From: Acidovorax sp. CCYZU-2555
GTDB taxonomy: Bacteria > Pseudomonadota > Gammaproteobacteria > Burkholderiales > Burkholderiaceae_C
Length of the DNA stretch: 64,000 bases
Assembly (NCBI RefSeq): GCF_018413525.1
Contig: NZ_JAHCDD010000012.1
Coordinates: forward strand, 1 to 64,000
Direction: 5' to 3'
Shown here: piece after piece, positions 24,698 to 34,030 of the stretch
Layout of the letters: every line of letters begins with the position of its first letter
How positions within the stretch are numbered: the first letter of the stretch is position 1
Notes under the pieces: model-generated
Databases searched by the model: none
What the model was told of the DNA's origin: nothing
The model's input: the letters and a program-made list of their open reading frames with translations, nothing else
Position numbers and translations under genes: made by a program

Positions 24698-27220
24698 TCA
24701 ACCGTCCGTGCTTTCGCGCACGATGCGCCAGTTGCCGTGCTCGTTGCGCATCGACAGGGCTTTTTGCGTGGTGGAGTTCAACGCGCCGGCTGAATAGTCC
24801 TGGCTGAACCTGGCCGTCGCCCGGTCGCCATTCACGGAGACCTGGATGTTCTGCAGCTTGACGGCGATGCTGCTCTTGCCCAGGATGCGCGCGCGGCGCG
24901 CGTTCTTCCATTGCGCCAGACTGGCACCATTGGCCGGCTCGAACCGGTCGCTGTAGGCCGCGAGATAGCGCGGCATGTCCTGGCTCTGCCAGGCCGCCGC
25001 CCAGCCCCTGACCGCGGACTCGACCTGGATGGCGGCATCGGCAGGCGCAGCGGCCGCGATCGGCTCCATGGTCAGCGGCGCGGCGGCTACTGCCGCCTGG
25101 ACCGGTGGGTCAACCACTGCAGCGCCCCTGGCCATGGGCGTGGCATCCACGGGAGTCGAAGTCTGGCCGGCGGAAACTGGGGTCTGCATCTCGGCCAGCG
25201 GCAGCGCCCCTTGTTCTGCCGGCTCGGTCGCCACGCTGGGCGCGGCCTGGGCTGTCGGGCTTGCCTGCACGATCACGGTTCTGATGGGAGCTTGCGAGCC
25301 GGCCGGCGCATCGAGCACCACGGGAGCGAGCGCCTCGGGCGGCACGGGCGCCGGCACAGGCGTGGGAAGGGGCAGCGCGGCCGGCGCCGGTTCGCGCAGT
25401 GCGTTGATGTCCGATGTCACCCCCGTGGGCAGCGTCACCAGCCGCGGCTTGATCATGAACAGCCGTTCGCGCGATTGCTGGTTCTGCATCTTGTTGGAGA
25501 ACAGCATGCCGAGCACCGGTATCGAACCCAGTCCGGGCACCTTGTTGACATCGCGGGTCGACGACGTGCTCTTGTAGCCGCCGATCAGCAGCGTCTGGCC
25601 TTCGCCGACGATGGCCTGGGTGCTGACCACGCTGCGGCGCACCGTGGGCAGCGTATCGATCTCGGTGTCCTGGATCTGGCCGTCCTCGATGTCGACGTCG
25701 AGTTGGATCACCGGACCGTCGGCGCGCTGCACATAGTGCGGCGTGACGCGCAAGGTGGTGCCGGCGGTGATCGGCGTGATGGTTGCCACGCGCTCGCCTA
25801 TGCTGCGCACGTAGAAGGTTTCCGACAGATCGAGCAGCGCGCCGATGTTGTCTATGGTGAGAATCGACGGCCGCGACTGGATGTTGGCTTCGCCCGTGCC
25901 TTCGAGCGCACGGATGCGGTTGATCAGGAAGTTGCCCGAGCTCACCACCAGGCTCGCGGGGTCTACGCTGGCGCCGCGCGCAACGGCGCCCAGGACCAGG
26001 TCGTTGCCGTCGCCCTTGGTCGCCATCGAGCCGAAGCCCGCGACGCTGCCGCCACGGCGCGCGCTCCAGGCAATGCCCAGCTCGTCGAGGCGCGAGGAGT
26101 TGATGTCGATGATCATGGCCTCGATCTCGATCAGCGGCGAAGGGATATCGAGCTGCTCGATCAGGCTCTTGTAGAGCGGCATGCGCTCGGCCGTGTCCTG
26201 CACGATGATGGCGTTGAGCCGCGAGTCGGCCTGTATCGAGGGCGCAAGCCGACGCATACCCGCGCCCGTGGCCGCGGCGTTGCCCATCTTCTGGCCGGCG
26301 TTGAGCGCACCCTGGGCACCGGTCGCATTGGCCGTGCCGTAGGCCGAGGCGAACGGTCCGTTGGGCAGGCCGGAACTATAGGGGTCGAATGCCAGGCCCG
26401 CGGTGTTGGCCGCGCTGAACAGGCCGGGCAGGCCCTGGCCCAGGCCTTGCCCCTGGCTCGGCGCCACCGAGGAGATCAGCGCGTTGTTGACGCCCGAGCC
26501 GCCCGACTGTCCGCCGATCAGGTTGCGCAGCACCTGGGCCAGGCCCGGCGTGGTGATCTGGCGGTCGCGATAGAGAATGGTGCGGTCGTCCACCGACGCA
26601 TGCTTGAGGCGGAACACCGCGACCTGCTGGCCGCCGGCCATCATCGGCAGCTGGCCCATGGTGCGTTCGATCAGCGCGACATAGGGCGCCGGGCCCGAGA
26701 CCAGCGCAATGCCCTGTTCTGGCAATTCTCCCCAGCCGAAGCGCGTGTCGAGCACGCCCAGGCTGGTCAGCGCCTGGCGCACGGTGGCTATGTTGCCGCC
26801 GCCCGCGCTGATGCTGCGCGTCGTGACTTCCGTGGTGCGGCCCACGTGCAGCGTGCCCGCATGGGTGAACCAGGTCAGGCCGTAGACGCCGGCCAGCCGG
26901 TCTATGAATTCAGTCGGACTGGCGCTGTTGAATTTGCCCTGCACCTTGCCCGTGACCTGGGGCGACAGCTCCAGCGACAGGCTGAAGCTGCTGGCGAAAT
27001 CGCCCAGGACCTGGGCCATGCTGGTGTTGTCGGCGTAGTAGCTGTAGGGCGCCTCGGTCCAGGGCGGCGGGCCCGCATGTGCGCTGCTCCACGTTGCGGC
27101 GAGCAGGCCGGCGCAGGCCAGTGCGCGCAGCGCCTTGCCTGCGGCTCGCGGTGAGATGGAATTGTTGGCAGGCATGTTGGGCGAGAGAAGGGGGGACAGG
27201 AGGCTTTGCATCGGCTGCAT
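24698..27220 (-). CDS. sctC: T3SS outer membrane secretin with C-terminal NTF2-like (Cds6-type) domain
   Basis: This 840-aa protein forms the outer membrane ring of the injectisome. After a signal peptide (cleavage near residue 49, SSAHA) come the N0/N1 domains (YYADNTSMAQVLGDFASSFS), a secretin N3-type region (IQADSRLNAIIVQDTAERMP), and the secretin core (EANIQSRPSILTIDNIGALL, then LLIGGYKSTSSTRDVNKVPG and MLFSNKMQNQQSRERLFMIK). Behind a long Pro/Ala-rich linker (about residues 620-730) is an extra domain, VRGWAAAWQSQDMPRYLAAY to NWRIVRESTDG, which matches NTF2-like domains of the Cds6 type. T3SS secretins are normally about 550-700 aa. The ATG follows the stop of the upstream chaperone gene directly (TGAATG). 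Confidence 0.95.
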   Translation of the reverse strand: MQPMQSLLSPLLSPNMPANNSISPRAAGKALRALACAGLLAATWSSAHAGPPPWTEAPYSYYADNTSMAQVLGDFASSFSLSLELSPQVTGKVQGKFNSASPTEFIDRLAGVYGLTWFTHAGTLHVGRTTEVTTRSISAGGGNIATVRQALTSLGVLDTRFGWGELPEQGIALVSGPAPYVALIERTMGQLPMMAGGQQVAVFRLKHASVDDRTILYRDRQITTPGLAQVLRNLIGGQSGGSGVNNALISSVAPSQGQGLGQGLPGLFSAANTAGLAFDPYSSGLPNGPFASAYGTANATGAQGALNAGQKMGNAAATGAGMRRLAPSIQADSRLNAIIVQDTAERMPLYKSLIEQLDIPSPLIEIEAMIIDINSSRLDELGIAWSARRGGSVAGFGSMATKGDGNDLVLGAVARGASVDPASLVVSSGNFLINRIRALEGTGEANIQSRPSILTIDNIGALLDLSETFYVRSIGERVATITPITAGTTLRVTPHYVQRADGPVIQLDVDIEDGQIQDTEIDTLPTVRRSVVSTQAIVGEGQTLLIGGYKSTSSTRDVNKVPGLGSIPVLGMLFSNKMQNQQSRERLFMIKPRLVTLPTGVTSDINALREPAPAALPLPTPVPAPVPPEALAPVVLDAPAGSQAPIRTVIVQASPTAQAAPSVATEPAEQGALPLAEMQTPVSAGQTSTPVDATPMARGAAVVDPPVQAAVAAAPLTMEPIAAAAPADAAIQVESAVRGWAAAWQSQDMPRYLAAYSDRFEPANGASLAQWKNARRARILGKSSIAVKLQNIQVSVNGDRATARFSQDYSAGALNSTTQKALSMRNEHGNWRIVRESTDG

Positions 27221-27622
27221 TCAAAGAGAGCGACTGGCCTGGGACCAGAAAGCCAGCGAGTTGACGAAGCTGCCCACGGCATCATCGATGTCTTCGACCG
27301 AGCGCGCCGGCGCGGGCAGCTGCAGCCAGATGGCGCGTTCGCGTGCGTCCACGCTGCAGGTGTTGGCCTGCTCTTTCATGGTGCCGCAGGCCAGCCGCGC
27401 GTAGGCCAGCAGCAGATCGTCGCGTGCCGGCCCCGGGTCGGGCAGCGCCTGCAAATGCGCGCTGACCATGATGCCGTCGCCGCGCATGGCGCGCAGGCGC
27501 AAGCGGTGGCGGCCATCGACCAGCAGCTGCAGCGAAGCGGCGTTCGGCTCCATGGGAAGGCTGTAGCGCGCGGCATAGCTGCCAAGCAGCGCGGCCGTGG
27601 CGGGTGAGGCGGAGTAGGACAT
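27221..27622 (-). CDS. T3SS chaperone-like protein (BscW position)
   Basis: This 133-aa protein starts MSYSASPATAALLGSYAARY. Its size, its acidic/hydrophobic pattern (LQLLVDGRHRLRLRAMRGDG, DDLLLAYARLACGTMKEQAN) and its place between sctU and sctC match the CesT-like class I chaperone BscW of Bordetella. It starts 11 bp after sctU and its stop abuts the sctC start. Its client is unknown. Family identity rests mainly on gene order. Confidence 0.72.
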   Translation of the reverse strand: MSYSASPATAALLGSYAARYSLPMEPNAASLQLLVDGRHRLRLRAMRGDGIMVSAHLQALPDPGPARDDLLLAYARLACGTMKEQANTCSVDARERAIWLQLPAPARSVEDIDDAVGSFVNSLAFWSQASRSL

Positions 27623-27633
27623 GGGCGGGGCCT

Positions 27634-28683
27634 TCAAGGCGGGGGCTGCTGGTCGAGCTGCTGCAGCAGCCTGAGCACTTCGGCGACAGGCTCGACCAGC
27701 TCGGAGGGGATGTACTGGCCGGCCTCTCCCTGCGCGGTCAGCGCGCGGGCCAGCGGGATGTTCTGCATCACGGGAACGCCGGCTTCGCGCGCCGCGTCCA
27801 TCATGGCCTGGGCCAGCGCGCCTTCGCCCTTGGCCAGGATCAGCGGCAGCGGCGTTTCGTCTTCGTCGTAGCGCAGCGCGACCGCGAGGTGGGTGGGATT
27901 GGTCACCACCACGGTGGCCTGACGCGCGCTTTGCACCGCGGAGTTCTGCTGCATCTCCTGGTGCAGCTGCTTGCGCTGGTGCTTGATGTGCGGGTCGCCC
28001 TCCATCTGCTTGTACTCCTGCTTGACCTCGTCCTTGGACATCATCAGACCCTTGCGGTAGTTGAAGCGCTGCCAGACGAAGTCGGCCAGCGCGATCACGC
28101 TGTAGGCCAGGCCGATGTAGATCAGCATGGTCTTGAGCAGCATGGCGACGATCTGGCCCAGGCCCGCGAGGCCGGCCTGCGGAATGCTGGTCAATATGGG
28201 CATGGCGTCGCGGATCAGCGTCGCCAGCAGGCTCGAAAGAATGCCGATCTTCAGCGCCGACTTGAGGAACTCGACCAGGTTCTTCTTCGAGAAAATGTTC
28301 TTGGCATTGCTCAGCACGTTGAGCTTCTTGCCCGAAGGCTTGAGCTTCTCGAACGCGAAGATGACGCCCACCTGCATCGCGTCGGCCAGGATGCCCACGC
28401 CCAGCACGATGCCGATGAACGGCAGCACCAGCCAGGCGGCCGTGGTCAGCAGTTCGATCACCAGCGTGTTGGCCGCGTCCTGGAAGTTCAGGCGCAGCAG
28501 CGTGCCGGGCAGCAGGATCATCTGTCCCAGGCGTTCGACCATGTGCGCGCTGTTGCCCAGCAGATAGCCGAAGATGGACAGGATCAGCAGGGTCTGGGTG
28601 AAATCCTTGCTGTACGCGACATCGCCTTTCTTGCGCGAATCGCGCAGGCGCTTGGACGTGGGCTGTTCGGTCTTTTCGCTCAT
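27634..28683 (-). CDS. sctU: T3SS export-apparatus switch protein SctU
   Basis: This 349-aa protein has four N-terminal membrane spans (from DFTQTLLILSIFGYLLGNSA) and a cytoplasmic domain with the self-cleaving NPTH motif in VVTNPTHLAVALRYDEDETP (about residues 265-284). Cleavage between Asn and Pro lets FlhB/YscU proteins switch substrate class after needle assembly. All key residues are present. It follows sctT by 15 bp in the standard R-S-T-U order. Confidence 0.96.
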   Translation of the reverse strand: MSEKTEQPTSKRLRDSRKKGDVAYSKDFTQTLLILSIFGYLLGNSAHMVERLGQMILLPGTLLRLNFQDAANTLVIELLTTAAWLVLPFIGIVLGVGILADAMQVGVIFAFEKLKPSGKKLNVLSNAKNIFSKKNLVEFLKSALKIGILSSLLATLIRDAMPILTSIPQAGLAGLGQIVAMLLKTMLIYIGLAYSVIALADFVWQRFNYRKGLMMSKDEVKQEYKQMEGDPHIKHQRKQLHQEMQQNSAVQSARQATVVVTNPTHLAVALRYDEDETPLPLILAKGEGALAQAMMDAAREAGVPVMQNIPLARALTAQGEAGQYIPSELVEPVAEVLRLLQQLDQQPPP

Positions 28684-28698
28684 CGCTGCTGCGGGCGC

Positions 28699-29508
28699 TC
28701 AGGCGCCCGGCCCCCATTGTTCGCGCAGCCATGGAAGTATCCGGCCTATGCCCAGCACATGCTCGGTGGCGTATTCGAACAGCGATGACGCGTAGAGCAT
28801 CAGCACCAGCATGGCCAGCGCGCTCTTGATGGGCATGGCCATGAAGAACACCTGCAGTTGCGGCGCGAAGCGGCTGACCAGCGCCAGGCCGAATTCGGCG
28901 AGAAACATCGCCACCAGGGCCGGTGCGGCCAGCAGCATGGCCATGCGCACCAGCCGGCCCAGCTGGTCGAGCATCACCGGCACCGACTCGGGGCGCAGCT
29001 CGGGCGTCCACTGCAGCGCGCCCCACAGCGCAAAGCTGTCGTAGAGCGTGCCTAGCAGCAGCGAGAAACCGCCGCTGACCAGAAAGAAGACGATGAAGGC
29101 CTGGTTGAACAGAATGCCCAGCGGCGAGGAGTCGTTGCCGGTCAGCGGGTTGAGCGTGGCGGCAATGCTCGCACCGCGCTGGTTGTCGATCAGAAAGCCC
29201 ACGGCCTCGAAGATCCAGAAAGGCATAGCCGCGAGGTAGCCGATGACGAAGCCGATGAAGGCCTCCTTGACCATCAGCATCACCAGCACCGCCGGGTCCA
29301 GCGTGGCCGCCGCGGAGGCCACCGTCGGGCCCAGCACGGGCACCATCAGCAGGCCCAGCGCGCCGGCCACGGAAAAGCGCAGCATTCCTGGAATGAGCTG
29401 GGCGTTGAACAGCGGCAAGGCAATGAACATGGCGAGGATGCGCGGTTGGGTGATGGCCAGCGTCTTGATGAAAGACACAGCCTCATCGTAGGTAACCGGC
29501 AGCTCCAT
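28699..29508 (-). CDS. sctT: T3SS export-apparatus protein SctT
   Basis: This 269-aa membrane protein of the FliR/YscT family has about six spans (PRILAMFIALPLFNAQLIPG, then AFIGFVIGYLAAMPFWIFEA and others). It forms part of the export gate with SctR and SctS. The family core GxLIDxQRG appears as GFLIDNQRGASIAATLNP. The ATG at 29508 lies inside the promoter-like element P2, so a transcript from P2 would miss this start. Confidence 0.95.
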   Translation of the reverse strand: MELPVTYDEAVSFIKTLAITQPRILAMFIALPLFNAQLIPGMLRFSVAGALGLLMVPVLGPTVASAAATLDPAVLVMLMVKEAFIGFVIGYLAAMPFWIFEAVGFLIDNQRGASIAATLNPLTGNDSSPLGILFNQAFIVFFLVSGGFSLLLGTLYDSFALWGALQWTPELRPESVPVMLDQLGRLVRMAMLLAAPALVAMFLAEFGLALVSRFAPQLQVFFMAMPIKSALAMLVLMLYASSLFEYATEHVLGIGRILPWLREQWGPGA

Positions 29509-29516
29509 GGGGTTCC
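29489..29516 (-). promoter_or_regulatory. Candidate internal ECF-sigma promoter P2 (overlaps sctT start)
   Basis: On the reverse strand GGAACC (29516-29511), 14 bases, then GTTACCTA (29496-29489). It matches the four intergenic copies exactly. It could raise expression of sctU, the chaperone and sctC from inside the operon. Because it overlaps the sctT start codon, it may also be a coding coincidence. Confidence 0.45.
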
Positions 29517-29528
29517 CTGCGCGGGCGC

Positions 29529-29798
29529 TCAGTGGGCCAGGCCGGGCAGAGCGTCGAAGATCTGCACGGTGAAATTGAACATCTCGCCGCCGACCCAGCG
29601 CGCGGTCAGCAGAATGGTGACCGAGACGGCGATCAGCTTGATGCCGAACGACAGCGTCTGCTCCTGGATCTGCGTGAGCGCCTGGAACAGCGAGAACAGC
29701 GTGCCGACAACGGAGCCGACGATGATCGGCGGCAGCGACAGCCAGAGCACCAGGTACAGCGCCTGGGTGAAGTAGGCGGCAACATCAACGGATTGCAT
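29529..29798 (-). CDS. sctS: T3SS export-apparatus protein SctS
   Basis: This 89-aa protein with two membrane spans belongs to the FliQ/YscS family. It starts MQSVDVAAYFTQALYLVLWL, and the loop LFQALTQIQEQTLSFGIKL is the conserved family region. It starts at the ATG at 29798, 20 bp after sctR. Four copies surround the SctR/SctT core in known export gates. Confidence 0.95.
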   Translation of the reverse strand: MQSVDVAAYFTQALYLVLWLSLPPIIVGSVVGTLFSLFQALTQIQEQTLSFGIKLIAVSVTILLTARWVGGEMFNFTVQIFDALPGLAH

Positions 29799-29818
29799 AA
29801 AGAGCGTCCTTTGCGGGG

Positions 29819-30466
29819 TCAGGCGTAGGTGAGCACCAGTCCCTGGATCAGGCGCGACCAGCCATCGACCATGACGAACAGGAACAGCTTGAGCGGCAGC
29901 GAGATCGTGACCGGCGAGACCATCATCATCCCCATGGCCAGCAGGATGTTGGAGACGATCAGGTCGATCACCACGAAGGGCAGGTAGATGAGAAAACCGA
30001 TCTGGAACGCGGCGGTGAGCTCCGACACCACGAAGGCCGGCATCAGCACGATGAAGTCGCGCTCGGTCATGCCTTCGGACAGGCGTGGACCCCACATGCG
30101 CTGGGCCGTGCGCACGAAGAAGTCGCGTTGCTCGATGCGGCTGTTCTTGAGCATGAACTCGCGCAGCGGCTCGGCGCCGTCGCGCACGCCGCTGACCAGC
30201 GTGGGAACGCTCTTGAGGGTTTCGGGCTGGGCGGTGAGCCGGTCGAACATGTGCATGCCGACCGGGGCCATCACGTAGACCGACAGGATCAGCGCCATGC
30301 CGTACAGCGCCAGGTTGGGCGGCATCTGCTGCACGCCCAGCGCATTGCGCAGCAGCGACATGACGACGGCGATCTTGAGGAACGAAGTGCTGACGACGAC
30401 CAGCGTGGGCAGCATCGCCATCAGCGCCAGCATGACCGCCAGCGTGATCGGATCGAAGTTGTTCAT
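29819..30466 (-). CDS. sctR: T3SS export-apparatus protein SctR
   Basis: This 215-aa protein of the FliP/YscR family shows the conserved VVVSTSFLKIAVVMSLLRNA near residue 22, LGVQQMPPNLALYGMALILS after it, and at the end LLAMGMMMVSPVTISLPLKL. It has four membrane spans. Its ATG overlaps the sctQ stop (ATGA), so synthesis is coupled to the C-ring protein. Confidence 0.96.
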   Translation of the reverse strand: MNNFDPITLAVMLALMAMLPTLVVVSTSFLKIAVVMSLLRNALGVQQMPPNLALYGMALILSVYVMAPVGMHMFDRLTAQPETLKSVPTLVSGVRDGAEPLREFMLKNSRIEQRDFFVRTAQRMWGPRLSEGMTERDFIVLMPAFVVSELTAAFQIGFLIYLPFVVIDLIVSNILLAMGMMMVSPVTISLPLKLFLFVMVDGWSRLIQGLVLTYA

Positions 30467-31551
30467 GCTGCGGCCGGGTGGTTGGCGGCGAACAGCTGGC
30501 GCACCGATACGCCCAGCAGGCCGTCGATTTCTACAAGTTCACCTTCGCCGATCAGCGCGCCATTCGCCCGGATGCGCACGGCGCTGGTCAGCGGATGATC
30601 CAGCTGTATGGCCTGGCCGGGCTGCAGCGCGCGCAATTCGGCCAGAGTGAAACTGATCGCGCCCAGATCGAACGACAGGCGAACCGGGATGGCGTCGAAG
30701 CTCGTGGCTTCGTTGAGGGGCGGGTCAAGAGCGGGCATGGCGTGGTTCCAGGGCTGGACAACGGTGAGAAAAGGAGCGGGCGCGGCGGCGGTGTCATCCG
30801 CGTGCGCGGCTTCGGCAGGCAGCTGCACATGCAGGCCGCCGGCGCCCGGGGCCTGAAGCCACAGCACGCGATCGGCATGCACGAAGCTGTGCGCCAGCGG
30901 CACCACATCGCCCGCGCCCAGTTGCTGCAGCTCCTCGACATCGAGCGTTGCGTAGCCGATGTCGAGGTACAGGTTCAAGGGCAGGGCGGCGTTTGCCAGC
31001 GGGCCGGAGCGCGGCGGCAGGGCCGATGCCAGGCCGGCCATCAGCAGCAGGCCCAGGCTGTCGCTGCGCAGCAGCCCGGCGATCGCCTGGCGGCCGTCGC
31101 GCGCATCGAGTTGCAGCGCAAACGCATGGGGCAGCGGTGCGGGCGGCTGGCCGCCGGCCACGGCAATCAGCTGGGGGGCGCCGCGACCCAGTCGCTCCAA
31201 TTGGCCCAGCAGTTCGTCGAGCGCAGCGGCCAGCGCCTGGGCCTGCATCTCGGCGGGCAGGGGCGGCAGCGCGGCGCCGTCGAGCAGGGCCGACAGCAGC
31301 TGATCGCTCGCCGCCTGGGGCAGCTGCAGTTGCAGCTGCGCGCCGGCCCACTCGATGCAGGTCAGCGTGTCGCTGGCCTGCGATGGCCAGGGGGCCTCGA
31401 TGATGGGGCGCAGGCTGGCCAGCCACTGCGTGCCGCCGGCGTGCAACGGCATCCCCATGGCCCGCTGAGCGATGGTCGTGTGGGCCTGCGCTTCGTTGCG
31501 TGACAGCTGTGGCGGTTGCCAGGAGGCCGGGGCGGGAAGGGATGTGGACAT
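30463..31551 (-). CDS. sctQ: T3SS cytoplasmic C-ring/sorting platform protein SctQ
   Basis: This 362-aa protein carries the SpoA (FliN-like) domain at its C-terminus: IPVRLSFDLGAISFTLAELR, then LQPGQAIQLDHPLTSAVRIR and ELVEIDGLLGVSVRQL. The N-terminal two-thirds is poorly conserved, rich in Ala, Leu and Gln, as is usual. It builds the sorting platform with SctK and SctL. Some homologues also make a short C-terminal product from an internal start, and I did not find a clear one here. Confidence 0.9.
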   Translation of the reverse strand: MSTSLPAPASWQPPQLSRNEAQAHTTIAQRAMGMPLHAGGTQWLASLRPIIEAPWPSQASDTLTCIEWAGAQLQLQLPQAASDQLLSALLDGAALPPLPAEMQAQALAAALDELLGQLERLGRGAPQLIAVAGGQPPAPLPHAFALQLDARDGRQAIAGLLRSDSLGLLLMAGLASALPPRSGPLANAALPLNLYLDIGYATLDVEELQQLGAGDVVPLAHSFVHADRVLWLQAPGAGGLHVQLPAEAAHADDTAAAPAPFLTVVQPWNHAMPALDPPLNEATSFDAIPVRLSFDLGAISFTLAELRALQPGQAIQLDHPLTSAVRIRANGALIGEGELVEIDGLLGVSVRQLFAANHPAAA

Positions 31552-31575
31552 CGGGGGAAATGGAAAAGGAGAAAG

Positions 31576-32163
31576 TCAGTGGTTCGCATCGACCTGCAGC
31601 AGGCAGGGGTCTTCGGGATCGTCTGTCTGTACCTCCACGCGCACGTCGCGCTGCAAGCGTTGCACCAGTCCTTCGGCGAACCAGTTCGCGCCGGCGCTGA
31701 GCCGTTCGCGCGAGCCTTCGTCGCTGCAGGTGAAGCGGGCCACCAGGCGCCCCGCTTCCTCGAAGACATCGACGACCACGCCCGGCAGCTGCGCATCGGC
31801 CAGCTTGATCTGCACGCCGCGCCGGCCCTGGCTGCCGTCGCCCACCAGCAGGCGGCTGGCCATCTGCTCGAGGGCGGGCGTCAGCGCGGCGGCTGCCGAC
31901 GGTGGCTGCTGGGCGAGGCCTGCGGAGGCGGGTTGAAACAGGTCGAACGGGCTGGCCGCGGTGTGGGTGGGTGCGGCGGCCGCGGCTTGGGGCGCGGGCG
32001 CCGCATGGCGCTGCTGGGCCAGCAGGTCGCGCAGGTTCTTGCCCTGGTCCGCGAGCTGCTGCTGGCTGCGAGCGTCGGTCTGGCCCGGCGTGTCGGAGGA
32101 CGTGCCGAACGCATTGCCCGACGGCACGCCGACATCGAGATGGATGGGGCGTTCAGAGCGCAT
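31576..32163 (-). CDS. sctP: T3SS needle-length/substrate-switch protein (SctP/HpaP type)
   Basis: This 195-aa protein starts at the ATG at 32163 ([20 protein letters not shown]). It has a Gln/Ala/Pro-rich, probably disordered N-terminal half and a compact C-terminal domain (VQIKLADAQLPGVVVDVFEE, then LVARFTCSDEGSRERLSAGA), as in HpaP/YscP proteins that control the switch from needle to translocator export. Position between SctO and SctQ matches bscP. It is short for a ruler, so a short needle or a different ruler is possible. Confidence 0.8.
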   Translation of the reverse strand: MRSERPIHLDVGVPSGNAFGTSSDTPGQTDARSQQQLADQGKNLRDLLAQQRHAAPAPQAAAAAPTHTAASPFDLFQPASAGLAQQPPSAAAALTPALEQMASRLLVGDGSQGRRGVQIKLADAQLPGVVVDVFEEAGRLVARFTCSDEGSRERLSAGANWFAEGLVQRLQRDVRVEVQTDDPEDPCLLQVDANH

Positions 32164-32666
32164 CAGGGGCTTTCTCCGTCGGTGGTGTTCCAGTCTTCGC
32201 GCTCGCGCACGACGCTTGCGGCCTCTTCCATTTCGAGGTCTTCGCGGCGCTCGGATTCGAGCGCTTCGATCGATGCGAAGGTACTGGCCAGGTCGATGAA
32301 CTTGGATGTCTGGCGCGCCGCTTCCTTGTGCAGCACGCGCGCCTGATCGAAGCGCTGCTCGGCTTCTTCGAGCGCGCGCTGCGCGGCGTCCAGCGCGTCC
32401 TGTTGCTGCTGCTCGCGCTGGCGCAGCGCGGCGACGGCCTGGTACACATCTTCGATCTCGCGCAAGCGCACCTGGCGGGCGTACAGGTCTGCGTAGAGCT
32501 GCTGTTCGGCGAGCACGCCTTCGGCCAGCAGCCGCGCGAGCAGGGCTTCGGCGGCCAGGCGCTCCTGCTGGACCTGCTGCAAGGCGTGGCGCCGCTCGCG
32601 CATCGCGGCCTCGGCCTGGCCTTCGCGAAAGCGCTTGATCGCCAGCAGATCGCGCAGCATTTTCAT
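32163..32666 (-). CDS. sctO: T3SS ATPase stalk protein SctO
   Basis: This 167-aa protein is almost entirely charged and helical ([20 protein letters not shown], then [20 protein letters not shown]), forming the coiled coil typical of YscO/FliJ. It sits between sctN and sctP, overlapping them by 4 bp and 1 bp. SctO inserts into the ATPase hexamer and links it to the export gate. Confidence 0.88.
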   Translation of the reverse strand: MKMLRDLLAIKRFREGQAEAAMRERRHALQQVQQERLAAEALLARLLAEGVLAEQQLYADLYARQVRLREIEDVYQAVAALRQREQQQQDALDAAQRALEEAEQRFDQARVLHKEAARQTSKFIDLASTFASIEALESERREDLEMEEAASVVREREDWNTTDGESP

Positions 32667-34030
32667 CGCGCGCCTCCGACCAGTTTTTCGAGCGCGGCCA
32701 GCGTGTCCGCAAGGCTCGAGTTCTCGTGCGTGCGCTGCTTCAGGAAGCCGCGAATCGCCTCCATCTTGTCGATGGCTTCATCCGTGGTCGGATCGCCGCC
32801 GCGCTTGTACTCGCCGATCTTGACCAGCAGATCGACTTCCTCGTACTTCGCCATGAGTTCGCGCAGCCGCCCGGCCATGCGCTTGTGCTCGGGCGTGATC
32901 ACCGCATTCATCACGCGCGAGGCCGAGGCCAGCACGTCGATCGCCGGATAGTGGTTGGCGGCGGCCAGCTTGCGCGACAGCACGATGTGGCCGTCGAGAA
33001 TCGAGCGGGTTTCGTCGGCGATCGGCTCGGTCATGTCGTCGCCCTCGACCAGCACCGTGTAGAGCGCGGTGATCGAGCCCTTGTCGTTCATGCCCACGCG
33101 CTCCATGAGCTTGGGCAGCGTCGCGAACACCGAGGGCGGGTAGCCGCGGCGTGTCGGCGGCTCGCCCGCGGCCAGGCCGATCTCGCGCTGGGCGCGCGCG
33201 AAGCGCGTCACCGAGTCCATCAGGAACAGCACTTTCTTGCCCTGGTCGCGGAAGTATTCGGCGATGGCCGTGGCCACATAGGCGGCCTTGGCGCGCTCCA
33301 TGGACGACTTGTCGCTGGTCGCGCAGACGATCACGCTCTTCTTGCGGCCCTCCTCGCCGAGTTCGACTTCGAGGAATTCGCGCACTTCGCGGCCGCGTTC
33401 GCCGATCAGCGCGACCACGGTCACGTCGACGTCGGCGCCCTTGACCAGCATGCCCATCAGCGTCGACTTGCCGCCGCCCGCGGCCGCGAAGATGCCCATG
33501 CGCTGGCCTTCGCCGCAGGTCAGCACGGAGTCCAGCGCGCGCACGCCGAGCTCCAGCGGCTGGCTGATGATGCGCCGCTTGAGCGGGTCGGGCGCTTCGG
33601 CGAACACCGGGTAGAACTTGCTGGCTTCGAGCGGGCCGCGCTCGGCCTCGTCGAGCGGCCGGCCCAGGCCGTCGAGCACCCGGCCCAGCAGGCCGAAGCC
33701 CACGGGAACCAGGTGGGCGCGGCCTGTGGGAATCACTTCGGTCGCCGCCGATATGCCGTACATGTCGCCTATGGGCGTGAGCAGCGCCGCATCGCGCGCA
33801 AAGCCGACCACCTCGGCCTTCATCTCGAAGTCTTCGCCGGGATTGCGCAGCACGCAGACTTCGCCGACTTTCACCGTCGGCACCACGGCGCGGATGATGG
33901 TGCCTATGACCTGGGTCACGCGGCCCTTGATCTGCAGCATGGGCGCGTCGTCGAGCGCGAGCTGCATCATTTCGGCGATGTAGTCGAACTGGCGCAGCGC
34001 GCGCACACCGGGTTTGATGCTGGTGCTCAT
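32663..34030 (-). CDS. sctN: T3SS ATPase SctN
   Basis: This 455-aa ATPase of the FliI/YscN family has Walker A as AAAGGGKST at 182-190, the arginine-rich FDSR-type region [20 protein letters not shown], Walker B near [20 protein letters not shown], and the conserved [20 protein letters not shown]. It unfolds substrates and strips chaperones at the base of the injectisome. I start it at the ATG at 34030; the open frame extends far upstream without homology. It overlaps sctL by 4 bp. Confidence 0.97.
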   Translation of the reverse strand: MSTSIKPGVRALRQFDYIAEMMQLALDDAPMLQIKGRVTQVIGTIIRAVVPTVKVGEVCVLRNPGEDFEMKAEVVGFARDAALLTPIGDMYGISAATEVIPTGRAHLVPVGFGLLGRVLDGLGRPLDEAERGPLEASKFYPVFAEAPDPLKRRIISQPLELGVRALDSVLTCGEGQRMGIFAAAGGGKSTLMGMLVKGADVDVTVVALIGERGREVREFLEVELGEEGRKKSVIVCATSDKSSMERAKAAYVATAIAEYFRDQGKKVLFLMDSVTRFARAQREIGLAAGEPPTRRGYPPSVFATLPKLMERVGMNDKGSITALYTVLVEGDDMTEPIADETRSILDGHIVLSRKLAAANHYPAIDVLASASRVMNAVITPEHKRMAGRLRELMAKYEEVDLLVKIGEYKRGGDPTTDEAIDKMEAIRGFLKQRTHENSSLADTLAALEKLVGGAR

